Shown here piece by piece: positions 33,492 through 42,091 of a stretch of DNA of 64,000 nucleotides. The notes under the pieces are model-generated. The model saw nothing but the letters and a program-made list of their open reading frames with translations. It made no database searches and was not told the origin of the DNA. Within the stretch, counting starts at the first letter, position 1, and every line of letters starts with the position of its first letter. The translations under genes were made by a program, and so were the position numbers. Source of the stretch: Alphaproteobacteria bacterium (GTDB taxonomy: Bacteria > Pseudomonadota > Alphaproteobacteria > Rhizobiales > JAJFHC01); the NCBI GenBank assembly GCA_021775805.1, contig JAJFHD010000054.1, positions 113,277 to 177,276 of the forward strand. Direction: 5' to 3'.

Positions 33492-35912
33492 ATGACGCCC
33501 CAACCGACCAGCCCCCCATCCCCTGTTGAACAGAACAAACCACACACAGGCTCACAACGATCAATCCGGCGAAAAATTTGCAGCGTCAGCGGATTGGCCT
33601 TATCGGCTTGGATCGGTCTCGCTGCAGTTCCTTCACATGCACAAGCACCCACTTTCGGCCCGGGCGATACTGTAATCACGCGTTTTTCGGGCGTCACTGA
33701 CGGTGCTGGGCCTTCTCCGGTTCTGGATCCCGACGGCATTGTTGCCACCGTGATCCCTCTCGCACAACCGGGCTTTGTTCCGGACGGCCGACACTGGCAG
33801 GATTTAGCCCAAAAGTTACAGGTTTCAGCCGCCGAGGTCGGTCAGGTTTTCGGGATCGCCATCGATGATGCACAACCCGCCAACATCTATCTGACCGCGA
33901 CATCGGCGTTCGGTTTGCACAGAACCCCGGAAGGCAATGCCTGGGCACCTGGAATGTGGGGCGAAGGCGGTGGTCCCGGTACCATCTACAAGCTGAACGC
34001 TGCCAACGGTTATCAGCCGGAAATTTTTGCCAACATTACACTCGAAGGACGCGAGAACACGGGCGCCGGCTTGGGCAACATTGCCTATGACGCCACCCAC
34101 AAGCAACTGCTGGTAACCGATCTCGAAACCGGCATGATCAATCGGGTCAGCACAGATGATGGCCGTGAGCTTGGCCGTTTCGATCATGGCGTGCAAGCCC
34201 GCACCGGATTTTACGACGCACCCAACGAAACCTGGCAGTCGCTCGATGAAAGTGCCTTCAACCCCGACACCGAAGCGTCCCTGGGGGCGTGTGACCAGAC
34301 GGCAGCAAGCACGAGTGGCGCGAATGAACCGGCCTGCTGGAATGTTGCCGACTTTCGCAGACGGCTCTGGGGCATCGGTGTGCATACGGATGCCGATACC
34401 GGTGAGTCCCGTGTCTATTATTCGGTTTGGGGGGCGAGCGCGTTTGGCAACCCCGAGTGGGCTGATGCCGGTGAAGATCAAAAAAATGCTGTTTGGTCGA
34501 TCGCCATTTCCACGGACGGATCCTTCGATTCGGAGACTATCCGCCGGGAACTGTTCGTACCGGCGTTTTTCTCCAGTGATGCCCCCAACTCAAAACAGGG
34601 CGTGAGCAGCCCGGTAGCCGACATCGCTTTCTCGACAGACGGACGGATGCTGCTTGCCGAGCGCGGCGGATTGCGCAATCTCGGGTTGGAGCAAGACGAT
34701 GCTTTTACCGCACCACAGCAGTCCCGCGTCCTGCTCTACAAGAAAGCCAACAGCGGCGACCTGACGACATGGGCGCCGGAAGGCCGTTACGATGTGGGCT
34801 TTGACGACAAACGCCAAGTTGGCCCGCCGTTTCTGCGCGCAAACGCCGGCGGCGGTGCAGATTTTGGTTACGGATATGACGAACTGGGTCGTCTCGACCC
34901 CAATGCGCCGGATGCAAGCGTGATTGTGTCGGGCGACCGCCTGTGCACGCCGGAAGGGCCATGCACCGATCCGCAAACTCAGAGCAGGACGGATCCAAGC
35001 CGTGTTGATGGCGTCCAGGTGAGCCCGGCCATTCAGGTCTCCGAAATCGCGCCTGACGCGGCCTTTCAACCTTATCCGGACTCTGGCGACGCGACGGCTC
35101 CTGACGGGCTTCTTCAATCTCTAATGATCAATCCGGTAACCGGAGACAGCCAGTCCTCGCATACCGGCGACGTGGAATCCTATCGTGGCGACGGTGAAGC
35201 CGGCGTCGTGGCCGAAGGAGAACCGGATTTCGAAGGAGAACCGGAGTATGAACCGGAGTTTGAACCGGAACTGCCGGATGACGGCGGCGGATTTGTGCCG
35301 CCGCCCCCGCCGTTGCACAAGAAGTGGAAATCGAATTTCCATAACAAGTGGGCATCCGTCCAGCACAACAAATTCACATCGAAGCCCTTCCCGGTTCATA
35401 TCAAGTGGGTTTCGAAGTTCCACAAAAAGTGGAAGTCGGCCCAGCACAATAAGATAACGTCGAAACCGTTCCCGCTGCATCTGAAGTGGAAGTCCAAGTT
35501 CCACAAGAAGTGGAAGTCGGTCCAGCACAACAAGGCGACCTCGAAACCGTTCCCGCTGCACCTGAAATGGAAGTCCAAGTTCCACAAGAAGTGGAAGTCC
35601 GTCCAGCACAACAAGGCGACCTCGAAGCCGTTCCCACTGAAACCCACACACATCAAGTGGAAGTCCAAGTTCCACAAGAAATGGAAGTCAGTTCAGCACA
35701 ACAAGGCGACCTCGAAGCCGTTCCCACTGAAACCCACACACATCAAGTGGAAGTCCAAGTTCCACAAGAAGTGGAAGTCGGTCCAGCACAACAAGGCGAC
35801 CTCGAAACCGTTCCCGCTGCACCTGAAATGGAAGTCCAAGTTCCATAAGAAGTGGAAGTCGATTCAGCACAACAAGGCGACGACCAAACCATTCACATTC
35901 AACAGGAACTGA
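33492..35912 (+). CDS. Exported beta-propeller-like protein with His/Lys/Ser repeat tail (HK2)
   Basis: An 806-aa protein with a GGAGG ribosome binding site. After about 28 polar residues comes a signal peptide (ICSVSGLALSAWIGLAAVPSHAQ, end near residue 51). Residues 52 to about 560 resemble an exported beta-propeller: FGIAIDDAQPANIYLTATS, GLGNIAYDATHKQLLVTDL, RLWGIGVHTDADTGESRVYYSVWG and SPVADIAFSTDGRMLLAERGG look like blades. An acidic segment (EGEPDFEGEPEYEPEFEPEL, about 575-595) and a Pro stretch lead to seven HK repeats from residue 608 to the end. The tail matches HK1 though the rest does not, so the two share a module. Function unknown. Confidence 0.87.
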   Translation: MTPQPTSPPSPVEQNKPHTGSQRSIRRKICSVSGLALSAWIGLAAVPSHAQAPTFGPGDTVITRFSGVTDGAGPSPVLDPDGIVATVIPLAQPGFVPDGRHWQDLAQKLQVSAAEVGQVFGIAIDDAQPANIYLTATSAFGLHRTPEGNAWAPGMWGEGGGPGTIYKLNAANGYQPEIFANITLEGRENTGAGLGNIAYDATHKQLLVTDLETGMINRVSTDDGRELGRFDHGVQARTGFYDAPNETWQSLDESAFNPDTEASLGACDQTAASTSGANEPACWNVADFRRRLWGIGVHTDADTGESRVYYSVWGASAFGNPEWADAGEDQKNAVWSIAISTDGSFDSETIRRELFVPAFFSSDAPNSKQGVSSPVADIAFSTDGRMLLAERGGLRNLGLEQDDAFTAPQQSRVLLYKKANSGDLTTWAPEGRYDVGFDDKRQVGPPFLRANAGGGADFGYGYDELGRLDPNAPDASVIVSGDRLCTPEGPCTDPQTQSRTDPSRVDGVQVSPAIQVSEIAPDAAFQPYPDSGDATAPDGLLQSLMINPVTGDSQSSHTGDVESYRGDGEAGVVAEGEPDFEGEPEYEPEFEPELPDDGGGFVPPPPPLHKKWKSNFHNKWASVQHNKFTSKPFPVHIKWVSKFHKKWKSAQHNKITSKPFPLHLKWKSKFHKKWKSVQHNKATSKPFPLHLKWKSKFHKKWKSVQHNKATSKPFPLKPTHIKWKSKFHKKWKSVQHNKATSKPFPLKPTHIKWKSKFHKKWKSVQHNKATSKPFPLHLKWKSKFHKKWKSIQHNKATTKPFTFNRN
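35313..35909 (+). repeat. Seven tandem 81/90-bp HK repeats in HK2
   Basis: Units start at 35313, 35394, 35475, 35556, 35637, 35727 and 35817. Spacings are 81, 81, 81, 81, 90 and 90 bp; the two 90-bp units carry an extra KPT. Each encodes xHxKWKSKFHKKWKSxQHNK followed by xTSKPFP. Units are nearly identical at the DNA level, more alike than expected from protein constraint alone, which points to recent duplication or gene conversion. Unit length changes in multiples of 3, keeping the frame. Confidence 0.95.
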
Positions 35913-35954
35913 TCTCCTTTCGGTCAGACACCGGACCGAAATTACCAGCGACCG

Positions 35955-35984
35955 GAGTGCGGCATTCTCAAAGATGCCGCACTC
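35955..35984. terminator. Terminator-like hairpin between convergent genes
   Basis: GAGTGCGGCA (35955-35964) pairs perfectly with TGCCGCACTC (35975-35984) around a 10-nt loop, followed on the plus strand by TTCAGTT. It sits between the stop of HK2 and the stop of the convergent dehydrogenase gene, a natural place for a bidirectional terminator. Confidence 0.65.
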
Positions 35985-35985
35985 T

Positions 35986-37077
35986 TCAGTTCGCGACGGC
36001 AGAATCGGTCGACATCGGCCGAGGCATTATTTCTGACCGATTGATGGCTTCGCGGGCCATTTCGTCTGCAATGCGTGCTGTCGGGCGGTCGGCTTTGTCT
36101 GCCTTGGCAAAGATCTCCGTCAACCGGTCTGCGATCAGCGCGACATTTCTGTCGACGTCCTCGTCGCTGGCATTGCCCTGGTACTCCGCGGCAACGGAAA
36201 CAATGCCACCCGAATTGATCACATAGTCAGGCGCATACAAGATGCGGTTCTGCCGGAGAAGATCACCAACCGTAGCATCCGCCAACTGATTGTTGGCGGC
36301 ACCTGCGATCACCTTCGCCTGCAGCCTCCCAACGAGATCCGCAGTAATCACACCACCCAGAGCACAAGGTGCCACCACGTCGACGTCGGCGGCAAGTATG
36401 TTATCGGTCGATTCGATGGTGGCCCCGAATTCGTCGGCGGCCCGGATCGTTGAGTCCCGGTTAATGTCGGCGACCGTCAATCGTGCCCCCGCATCGGCCA
36501 GAAAACTGCAAAGGTAATAGCCGACATTGCCGATGCCCTGGACACCGACACGCAAGCCCTCAAGATCATTACGTCCGAAGGCCCTGGCTACCGCCGCACC
36601 GATCCCGTGGAATACACCCATGGCGGTCTTGGGCGATGGATCGCCTCCTGCGACCCCGCCCTTGCTGGCAAGACCGCTGACGTGGCGCGTCGTTCGGGCG
36701 ACCGCCTCCATGTCCTGAACGCTGACACCGACGTCTTCCGCTGTAATGTAGTCGCCGCAGAGCCGGTCGACAGCCCGGCCGAACGCCTCGAACAGGGCCG
36801 GCGACTTCGGGGTATTCCGGTCGGCCATGATAACCGCCTTACCACCGCCGAAGGGGATACCGGCAAGGGCATTCTTGTAGCTCATTCCCTGGGAGAGCCG
36901 AAGGGCGTCTTCGACAGCCTCGCTCTCCGATCCGTAGCGCCAGTACCGGCAGCCACCGAAACCCGGGCCAAGATAGCTGGAGTGAATGGCTATAACGCCG
37001 CGAAGTCCGGTCTCGCGGTCGCAGAACATCTGGACTGCTTCATGATCGTCAAACGCTTGGTTGGAAAACACCGTCAT
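35986..37077 (-). CDS. Glu/Leu/Phe/Val dehydrogenase family protein (leucine-dehydrogenase type)
   Basis: A 363-aa NAD-dependent amino-acid dehydrogenase, the length usual for leucine/valine dehydrogenases. ATG 37077 (MTVFSNQAF) has GGAGG five bases upstream; ATG 37089 is less likely. The substrate loop is GIPFGGGKAVIMADR with the catalytic Lys, TAEDVGVSVQDMEAVART contains the second catalytic Asp region, and the Rossmann motif is RVGVQGIGNVGYYLCSFL. LADATVGDLLRQNRILYAPDYVINSGG is the conserved closing segment. It deaminates a branched-chain or related amino acid to the 2-oxo acid and ammonia. Monocistronic in appearance. Confidence 0.92.
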   Translation of the reverse strand: MTVFSNQAFDDHEAVQMFCDRETGLRGVIAIHSSYLGPGFGGCRYWRYGSESEAVEDALRLSQGMSYKNALAGIPFGGGKAVIMADRNTPKSPALFEAFGRAVDRLCGDYITAEDVGVSVQDMEAVARTTRHVSGLASKGGVAGGDPSPKTAMGVFHGIGAAVARAFGRNDLEGLRVGVQGIGNVGYYLCSFLADAGARLTVADINRDSTIRAADEFGATIESTDNILAADVDVVAPCALGGVITADLVGRLQAKVIAGAANNQLADATVGDLLRQNRILYAPDYVINSGGIVSVAAEYQGNASDEDVDRNVALIADRLTEIFAKADKADRPTARIADEMAREAINRSEIMPRPMSTDSAVAN

Positions 37078-37340
37078 TGCACCCTCCATGCCTTGTCGGT
37101 CGTCGCCGGACTCCCCGCTGAATTGGATTTCGGGATCACCGGCACGATATCGCGGAAACTAACCGAATTTGTGCGACACGGGCTTTCGAAGTTCCAACCT
37201 GAGGCGATGCAATCGGGAACATTTGACGGGCAATTTGCAATTAGTGAAACGATTGGCTCACAACACCTTGAAAGCGCGGAACCGCTCTCGCGGCCCACCG
37301 CAAACGAGCGGAAACTCCACCGCACTCGAGGGTGTCCGGT

Positions 37341-38120
37341 TCAACGCTTGAGAAAATCACTCAGGATGGCGGAAACATAGTCCGCATTTTCCACCGGCAT
37401 CATGTGCCGTCCGCCTTCCAGAATCTCCACCCGGGCATCATCGAGCCGCTTGGCAAGCCGGCGTGCCATGGCAGGTGTCGAACCCGCATCGAGCGTTCCG
37501 GTCATGACCAGAACCTCAGACTTGATTTCACCTATGCGTTCGGCGATCTGATCGTCGATATGCGCGAATATGCCATAAGCCGGCAGGAAGCCTTCGGGAT
37601 GGTTGGTTTCAAGGCGCTTGCGGACCGCCGCGATCACATCCGGCCGCGTCTTCCGGAAGGCTGGTGAAAACCACCGCTCCACTGCTGCATCGATAATCGC
37701 GCCAGGCCCTTCCGTCCTGGCCGTCTCAAGGCGCTGACGGACCCCCGCCCCCTCTTCGGGGCTCCGGTCGAACACACCGTTGAGCACCCCCAGCCTGCCG
37801 ACACGGTCGGGATGGGCAAGACAGAATGTCTCGGCGATCAGCGATCCTATGGAGAAGCCGACAATATCCGCGCGATCGAGCTCGAAATGATCGAGCACAC
37901 CGAGCAACTGACCGGAAAACACGTCGAGCGTCACCGGCTCGCGCGACAAGGCGCTGCCGCCATGCCCGTAAATGTCATACGTGATGACCTTGTGGTCGTT
38001 CGAAAGCACATCGCGCTGGGCTGACCAGATCGTCTGGTCGAGACCGACACCGTGAATCAGAACGACAGGGTTGCCCTGCCCGGTAGCCAGGACGGCGGTT
38101 CCATCTCTTGTCTTTGTCAT
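37341..38120 (-). CDS. Alpha/beta hydrolase
   Basis: A hydrolase of about 259 aa from ATG 38120 (MTKTRDGTAVLATG); the frame is open to 38243, but that stretch is basic and unlike the family. VVLIHGVGLDQTIWSAQ is the oxyanion region, VGFSIGSLIAETFCLAHP is the nucleophile elbow (Ser in GFSIG), and GGRHMMPVENADYV carries the catalytic His. It resembles 3-oxoadipate enol-lactone hydrolases and general esterases, but no catechol genes are nearby, so the substrate is unassigned. It is divergent from the GNAT gene. Confidence 0.85.
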   Translation of the reverse strand: MTKTRDGTAVLATGQGNPVVLIHGVGLDQTIWSAQRDVLSNDHKVITYDIYGHGGSALSREPVTLDVFSGQLLGVLDHFELDRADIVGFSIGSLIAETFCLAHPDRVGRLGVLNGVFDRSPEEGAGVRQRLETARTEGPGAIIDAAVERWFSPAFRKTRPDVIAAVRKRLETNHPEGFLPAYGIFAHIDDQIAERIGEIKSEVLVMTGTLDAGSTPAMARRLAKRLDDARVEILEGGRHMMPVENADYVSAILSDFLKR

Positions 38121-38282
38121 GTTAGTAGAGCCTGTCCAGAATTCATTCCGGTAGTCCGTCCACACAATTGTGCGGACTTCACGCCGGAATGACGTCAACC
38201 ATGCATTTCGATTGCTGCGTTTGACCCGTTTGGTCAAGAGCAAACTTGTTCTTGCCGAAAGTTAAGACCCAAGGAGTTCACA

Positions 38283-38780
38283 GTGCCCTCCCCTTCAACC
38301 GTAAACATAAGACCGGCCACAGCTGACGATGCCGCAGTCATGATATCCCTCCTGAAGGAGCTTGCCGCTCATGACGGACATGAATCTCAGTGCCGCATGA
38401 CGGAAGAAGACATCATCACGTTTGGCTTTGGCGAGCGCGCGCATTTCGAAGCAGCCATTGCCGAGGTCGATGGAGTGCCGGCGGGAATGGCTCTTTACTT
38501 CTTCACTTTCACAACCTGGGGGGCCGCTCCGGTGCTGTTCATGAACGACCTCGTGGTTGGTGCCGGATTCAGGGGACGCGGTGTCGGCAAACGCCTGATC
38601 GCGCATCTGGCGAGAATCGCTACCGAACGAAACTGTGCCTGGATGGACTGGAATGTTCTGGACCACGCCGAGGCGGTTAATTTCTATCGTGCCTCGGGCG
38701 CGCGCGAAGTCGACGCATTCCGCGTTTACCGTCTCGAAGGGGAGCAACTCACCACCATAGCCGGCCACCAGACGGCATGA
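38283..38780 (+). CDS. GNAT-family N-acetyltransferase
   Basis: A 165-aa acetyltransferase. The N-terminus NIRPATADDAAVMISLLKELAAHDG is typical, and the acetyl-CoA binding loop is LVVGAGFRGRGVGKRLIAHLARIA (R-x-x-G-x-G). DWNVLDHAEAVNFYRASGA is the conserved C-terminal part. It looks like a diamine (spermidine/spermine)-type or general GNAT enzyme acting in the cytoplasm; substrate not known. It converges closely (19 bp) on the Lrp gene. Confidence 0.88.
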   Translation: MPSPSTVNIRPATADDAAVMISLLKELAAHDGHESQCRMTEEDIITFGFGERAHFEAAIAEVDGVPAGMALYFFTFTTWGAAPVLFMNDLVVGAGFRGRGVGKRLIAHLARIATERNCAWMDWNVLDHAEAVNFYRASGAREVDAFRVYRLEGEQLTTIAGHQTA

Positions 38781-38799
38781 TCGGCTCGCAACGATAACG

Positions 38800-39279
38800 T
38801 CAGTCGACGGCGGGCAAAGGGAGGGTATTTGTGTACTTGATCTGCTTCAGGGCAAAACTCGACTGAATGCTGGCAACACCGTCGATGCGTGTCAGCTTTT
38901 CCTTGAGGAAGCGCTCGTAGGCAGACAGATCCGACGTGACCACCCGCAGAAGGTAGTCCCGTGTGCCTGTCATGAGATAACATTCCAGCACCTCGGGATG
39001 CCGGCTGACTTCCCGGTCGAACTTGTCGAGTTCCTCTTCACGCTGGCGTTCAAGTTGAATCGATACGAAGACGCTGACAGGCAGTCCGACCTTCTCCTGA
39101 TCCACCAGGGCCACATAACGATTGATGACGCCCGCCTTTTCGAGATTGCGCAATCGGCGCAGGCAGGGCGACGGACTCAAGCCAACCCGGTCCGCCAGTT
39201 CCGAATTGGTCAGCCGCGCGTCGGCCTGGAGTTCGCTCAGGATTTTCCTGTCGATCTCATCAAGGTTGTGTTTTGGCAT
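38800..39279 (-). CDS. Lrp/AsnC-family transcriptional regulator
   Basis: A 159-aa regulator from ATG 39279 (MPKHNLDEIDRKILSEL). The winged helix-turn-helix (about 5-60) has ADARLTNSELADRVGLSPSPCLRRLRNLEKAGVI, and the C-terminal ligand-binding domain contains FDREVSRHPEVLECYLMTGTRDYLLRVV. It is divergent from the thiamine-diphosphate E1 gene with a 137-bp shared promoter region, so it most likely controls that gene in response to an amino acid. In Pseudomonas putida, MdeR of this family controls methionine breakdown from the same position relative to mdeB. Confidence 0.92.
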   Translation of the reverse strand: MPKHNLDEIDRKILSELQADARLTNSELADRVGLSPSPCLRRLRNLEKAGVINRYVALVDQEKVGLPVSVFVSIQLERQREEELDKFDREVSRHPEVLECYLMTGTRDYLLRVVTSDLSAYERFLKEKLTRIDGVASIQSSFALKQIKYTNTLPLPAVD

Positions 39280-39416
39280 ATTCAGGAGGCCCTCTGCCCA
39301 AAATTGCTGCACATGTGCCAATCAAGACGGTAAACTTAGCAAGATTGGCAGGAACTGCCACAGGGTATTTTGTATAGTGCGTCAAATCCTTGCGCTCGAT
39401 ATGGAGACCGAAAGTC

Positions 39417-41801
39417 ATGAAAACCGATGCGGAACTGAGCATTCTCGAAGACCTTGAGCGCAAGCTTCTGTGGCTGTCGTCGTGGACCATCCACAACGCC
39501 AATCATGTCCGGGCAAACGAAGACGGCCTGAAGGTCGGTGGTCATCAGGCCTCGAGTGCATCTTTGTCGACCATCCTGTCGGCGCTTTATTTCGCTGTTT
39601 TGAAACCGCAGGACCGGGTTGCAGTCAAGCCGCACGCCAGTCCGATTTTTCATGCCATTCAATACCTGCTCGGCAACCAGACCCGGGAGAAGCTCGAGAA
39701 CTTCCGCGGCCTGGGCGGCGCCCAGTCCTATCCTTCCCGCACCAAGGATGGCGACGACGTCGACTTCTCCACTGGCTCGGTCGGTCTGGGCGTCGCCATG
39801 ACCGCATTCGCCAGCATGGTCCAGGACTACATACAAGCCAAGCAAAAGCGGCCGGACTGGCCGGAGGGCCGGATGATCGCCGTCCTCGGCGATGCCGAAC
39901 TGGATGAGGGCAATATCTATGAAGCCCTGCTTGAGGGCTGGAAACACGACCTGCAGAATTGCTGGTGGATCGTCGACTACAACCGCCAGAGTCTCGATGC
40001 CGTCATCAGCGACCGCCTGTTTTCCAAAATGGAGAACGTCTTCCTCAACATGGGTTGGGATGTTGTTGCGATTAAGTACGGCAAACAGCAGGAACAGGCG
40101 TTCAGGCAACTGGGCGGAGAGCATCTGCGCACCTGGATCGACAATTGTCCCAACACACTCTATTCCGCGCTGACCTTCCAGGGCGGCGGTGCCTGGCGCA
40201 TCCAGCTTGAGACCGATCTGGCGTCACACGCCGATACGCTTGCGCTGCTGAAGGCCCTGGACGACGACGCCCTCTACGGCCTGATGACAGACCTCGGCGG
40301 CCATTGCATGGCGACCGTCCTGGAAGCCTTCCGCTCGGTCGATCACAACCGTCCGGTCTGTTTCATCGCCTACACCATCAAGGGTCACGGGCTTCCGCTT
40401 GCCGGACACAAGGACAATCACGCCGGCCTGATGTCGCCCGACCAGATCGCTCAACTGAAAGCCGCCATGGGGATATCCGACGGTCAGGAGTGGGACCGGT
40501 TTGCCGGATTGCTTCATCCGGCTGGAACAGTCGAACAATTCCTCGACAAGGTCCCGTTCAACCGGAAAGGCGCACGGCGTCTGTCCGCACCGACAGTCCC
40601 TGTCGGCACGTTGCCGCTGCCGCCAATCCGCGGCGCGATGTCGACCCAGGAGGGGTTTGGCAAGATACTCGCCGAGATTGCCCGCGAAGAAACCGAACTT
40701 GCCCGCCACATCGTCACCACCTCGCCGGACGTCACGGTTTCAACCAACCTCGGCGGCTGGGTCAACCGGCGTGGTGTGTTCTCCAAGACCCCTGAAGAAG
40801 ATGTTTTCCAGACCCGCAAGCTGATGTCGGCCCAGCGCTGGCATTCGGGTCCGGAGGGACAGCATCTCGAACTGGGCATTGCCGAAAACAACCTCTTCAT
40901 CCTGCTGGCAGCGCTGGGGCTGTCGCACACCTTGTTCGGGGAGCGCATCCTGCCCATCGGCACGCTCTACGATCCGTTTATCCAGCGTGGCCTCGACGCC
41001 TTGAACTATGCCTGCTACCAGGATGCCCGATTCATCGTGGTCGCCACGCCGTCGGGCATCACTCTTGCCCCGGAAGGCGGTGCCCACCAGTCGATTTCGA
41101 CGCCGCTCATCGGCATGGCCCAGGACGGTCTGGCGACCTTTGAACCGGCTTTCGTCGACGAACTCGCGGTCATCATGGAGTGGGCGCTGGACTACATTCA
41201 GCGCGAGCCCGTCGACGGCTCCGGCGACGACTGGTTGCGCGACCGCGACGGCGGTTCGGTCTACCTGCGGCTTTCAACCAAGGCCCTGGATCAGCTTGCC
41301 CGGCCCATGGATCCCGATCTCAAGGAAAACATCATCGACGGCGGCTACTGGCTTCGCCCGCCTGCAGAAGGCGCCCAACTCGCCATCGTCTATTCCGGCG
41401 TCGTTGCCGAGGAAGCCGCCTCCGCGCTGGGAGAGATCCTGACGATCGCGCCCGGCGCGGGTCTGATGGCCGTGACCTCCGCCGACCGGCTGAACGCCGG
41501 CTGGACCGCCGCCCAGACCGCCCGCCAGCACGGTAACGGACAAGCCCTGTCTCATGTGGAACGCCTGCTCGGGCCGCTTGACCGCAACGCCCAGATCGTC
41601 ACGGTTCAGGACGGCCACCCTGCCGCCCTGTCGTGGATCGGCGGTGTCCGTGGGCACAAGGTCCAATCCCTGGGTATCGAGCATTTTGGCCAGACCGGCA
41701 CCATAGATGACCTCTACGCCCACTACCGGATCGACAAGCAGGCGATCATCGAGGCTTGCCGAGCGGCATTGCCGGCCAGGCGGGTAAGCGGGGGAAGTTG
41801 A
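39417..41801 (+). CDS. Homodimeric-type 2-oxoacid dehydrogenase E1 component (AceE/MdeB-like)
   Basis: A 794-aa thiamine-diphosphate enzyme from ATG 39417. The N-terminus SSWTIHNANHVRANEDGLKVGGHQASSAS and the cofactor motif GDAELDEGNIYEALLEGWKHDLQNCWWIVDYNRQ (from about residue 160) are AceE/transketolase-like; FIAYTIKGHGLPLAGHKDNHAGLMS and EGQHLELGIAENNLFILLAALGL follow. It is shorter than AceE (near 890) and no E2/E3 genes are adjacent. The closest known arrangement is P. putida mdeB, a 2-oxobutyrate-type E1, next to the Lrp regulator mdeR. Decarboxylation of a 2-oxo acid from amino-acid breakdown is inferred. Confidence 0.87.
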   Translation: MKTDAELSILEDLERKLLWLSSWTIHNANHVRANEDGLKVGGHQASSASLSTILSALYFAVLKPQDRVAVKPHASPIFHAIQYLLGNQTREKLENFRGLGGAQSYPSRTKDGDDVDFSTGSVGLGVAMTAFASMVQDYIQAKQKRPDWPEGRMIAVLGDAELDEGNIYEALLEGWKHDLQNCWWIVDYNRQSLDAVISDRLFSKMENVFLNMGWDVVAIKYGKQQEQAFRQLGGEHLRTWIDNCPNTLYSALTFQGGGAWRIQLETDLASHADTLALLKALDDDALYGLMTDLGGHCMATVLEAFRSVDHNRPVCFIAYTIKGHGLPLAGHKDNHAGLMSPDQIAQLKAAMGISDGQEWDRFAGLLHPAGTVEQFLDKVPFNRKGARRLSAPTVPVGTLPLPPIRGAMSTQEGFGKILAEIAREETELARHIVTTSPDVTVSTNLGGWVNRRGVFSKTPEEDVFQTRKLMSAQRWHSGPEGQHLELGIAENNLFILLAALGLSHTLFGERILPIGTLYDPFIQRGLDALNYACYQDARFIVVATPSGITLAPEGGAHQSISTPLIGMAQDGLATFEPAFVDELAVIMEWALDYIQREPVDGSGDDWLRDRDGGSVYLRLSTKALDQLARPMDPDLKENIIDGGYWLRPPAEGAQLAIVYSGVVAEEAASALGEILTIAPGAGLMAVTSADRLNAGWTAAQTARQHGNGQALSHVERLLGPLDRNAQIVTVQDGHPAALSWIGGVRGHKVQSLGIEHFGQTGTIDDLYAHYRIDKQAIIEACRAALPARRVSGGS

Positions 41802-42091
41802 AAGGAGCCTTTGTGCGGCAAGCGACCCGGATTGGCGGCACTGACGACCCGGGACCTGATGGACGAACCTGCTGAAAGTTCACAAATAGTCGACATTGCC
41901 GCGTACTTGACACCCTTTGTCTCACACGGTTCATGAGATGAAGCTGCCTCTAGGGGCAAATTTGGAGGTGTGCAGAAACGCAAGTTCACTCTGCACCGAT
42001 ATGGAATTACCCTCTCACCCCCTTCACTGTAAATTCGTCTTATCGCATCGATTGTAGAAGTCGGGCATTTGGACAGATGGAGGTTTTAGGG

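Noticed and set aside
35313..35909. CRISPR-like tandem repeats
   Set aside because: Units are 81 or 90 bp without variable spacers and are in frame inside a coding sequence.
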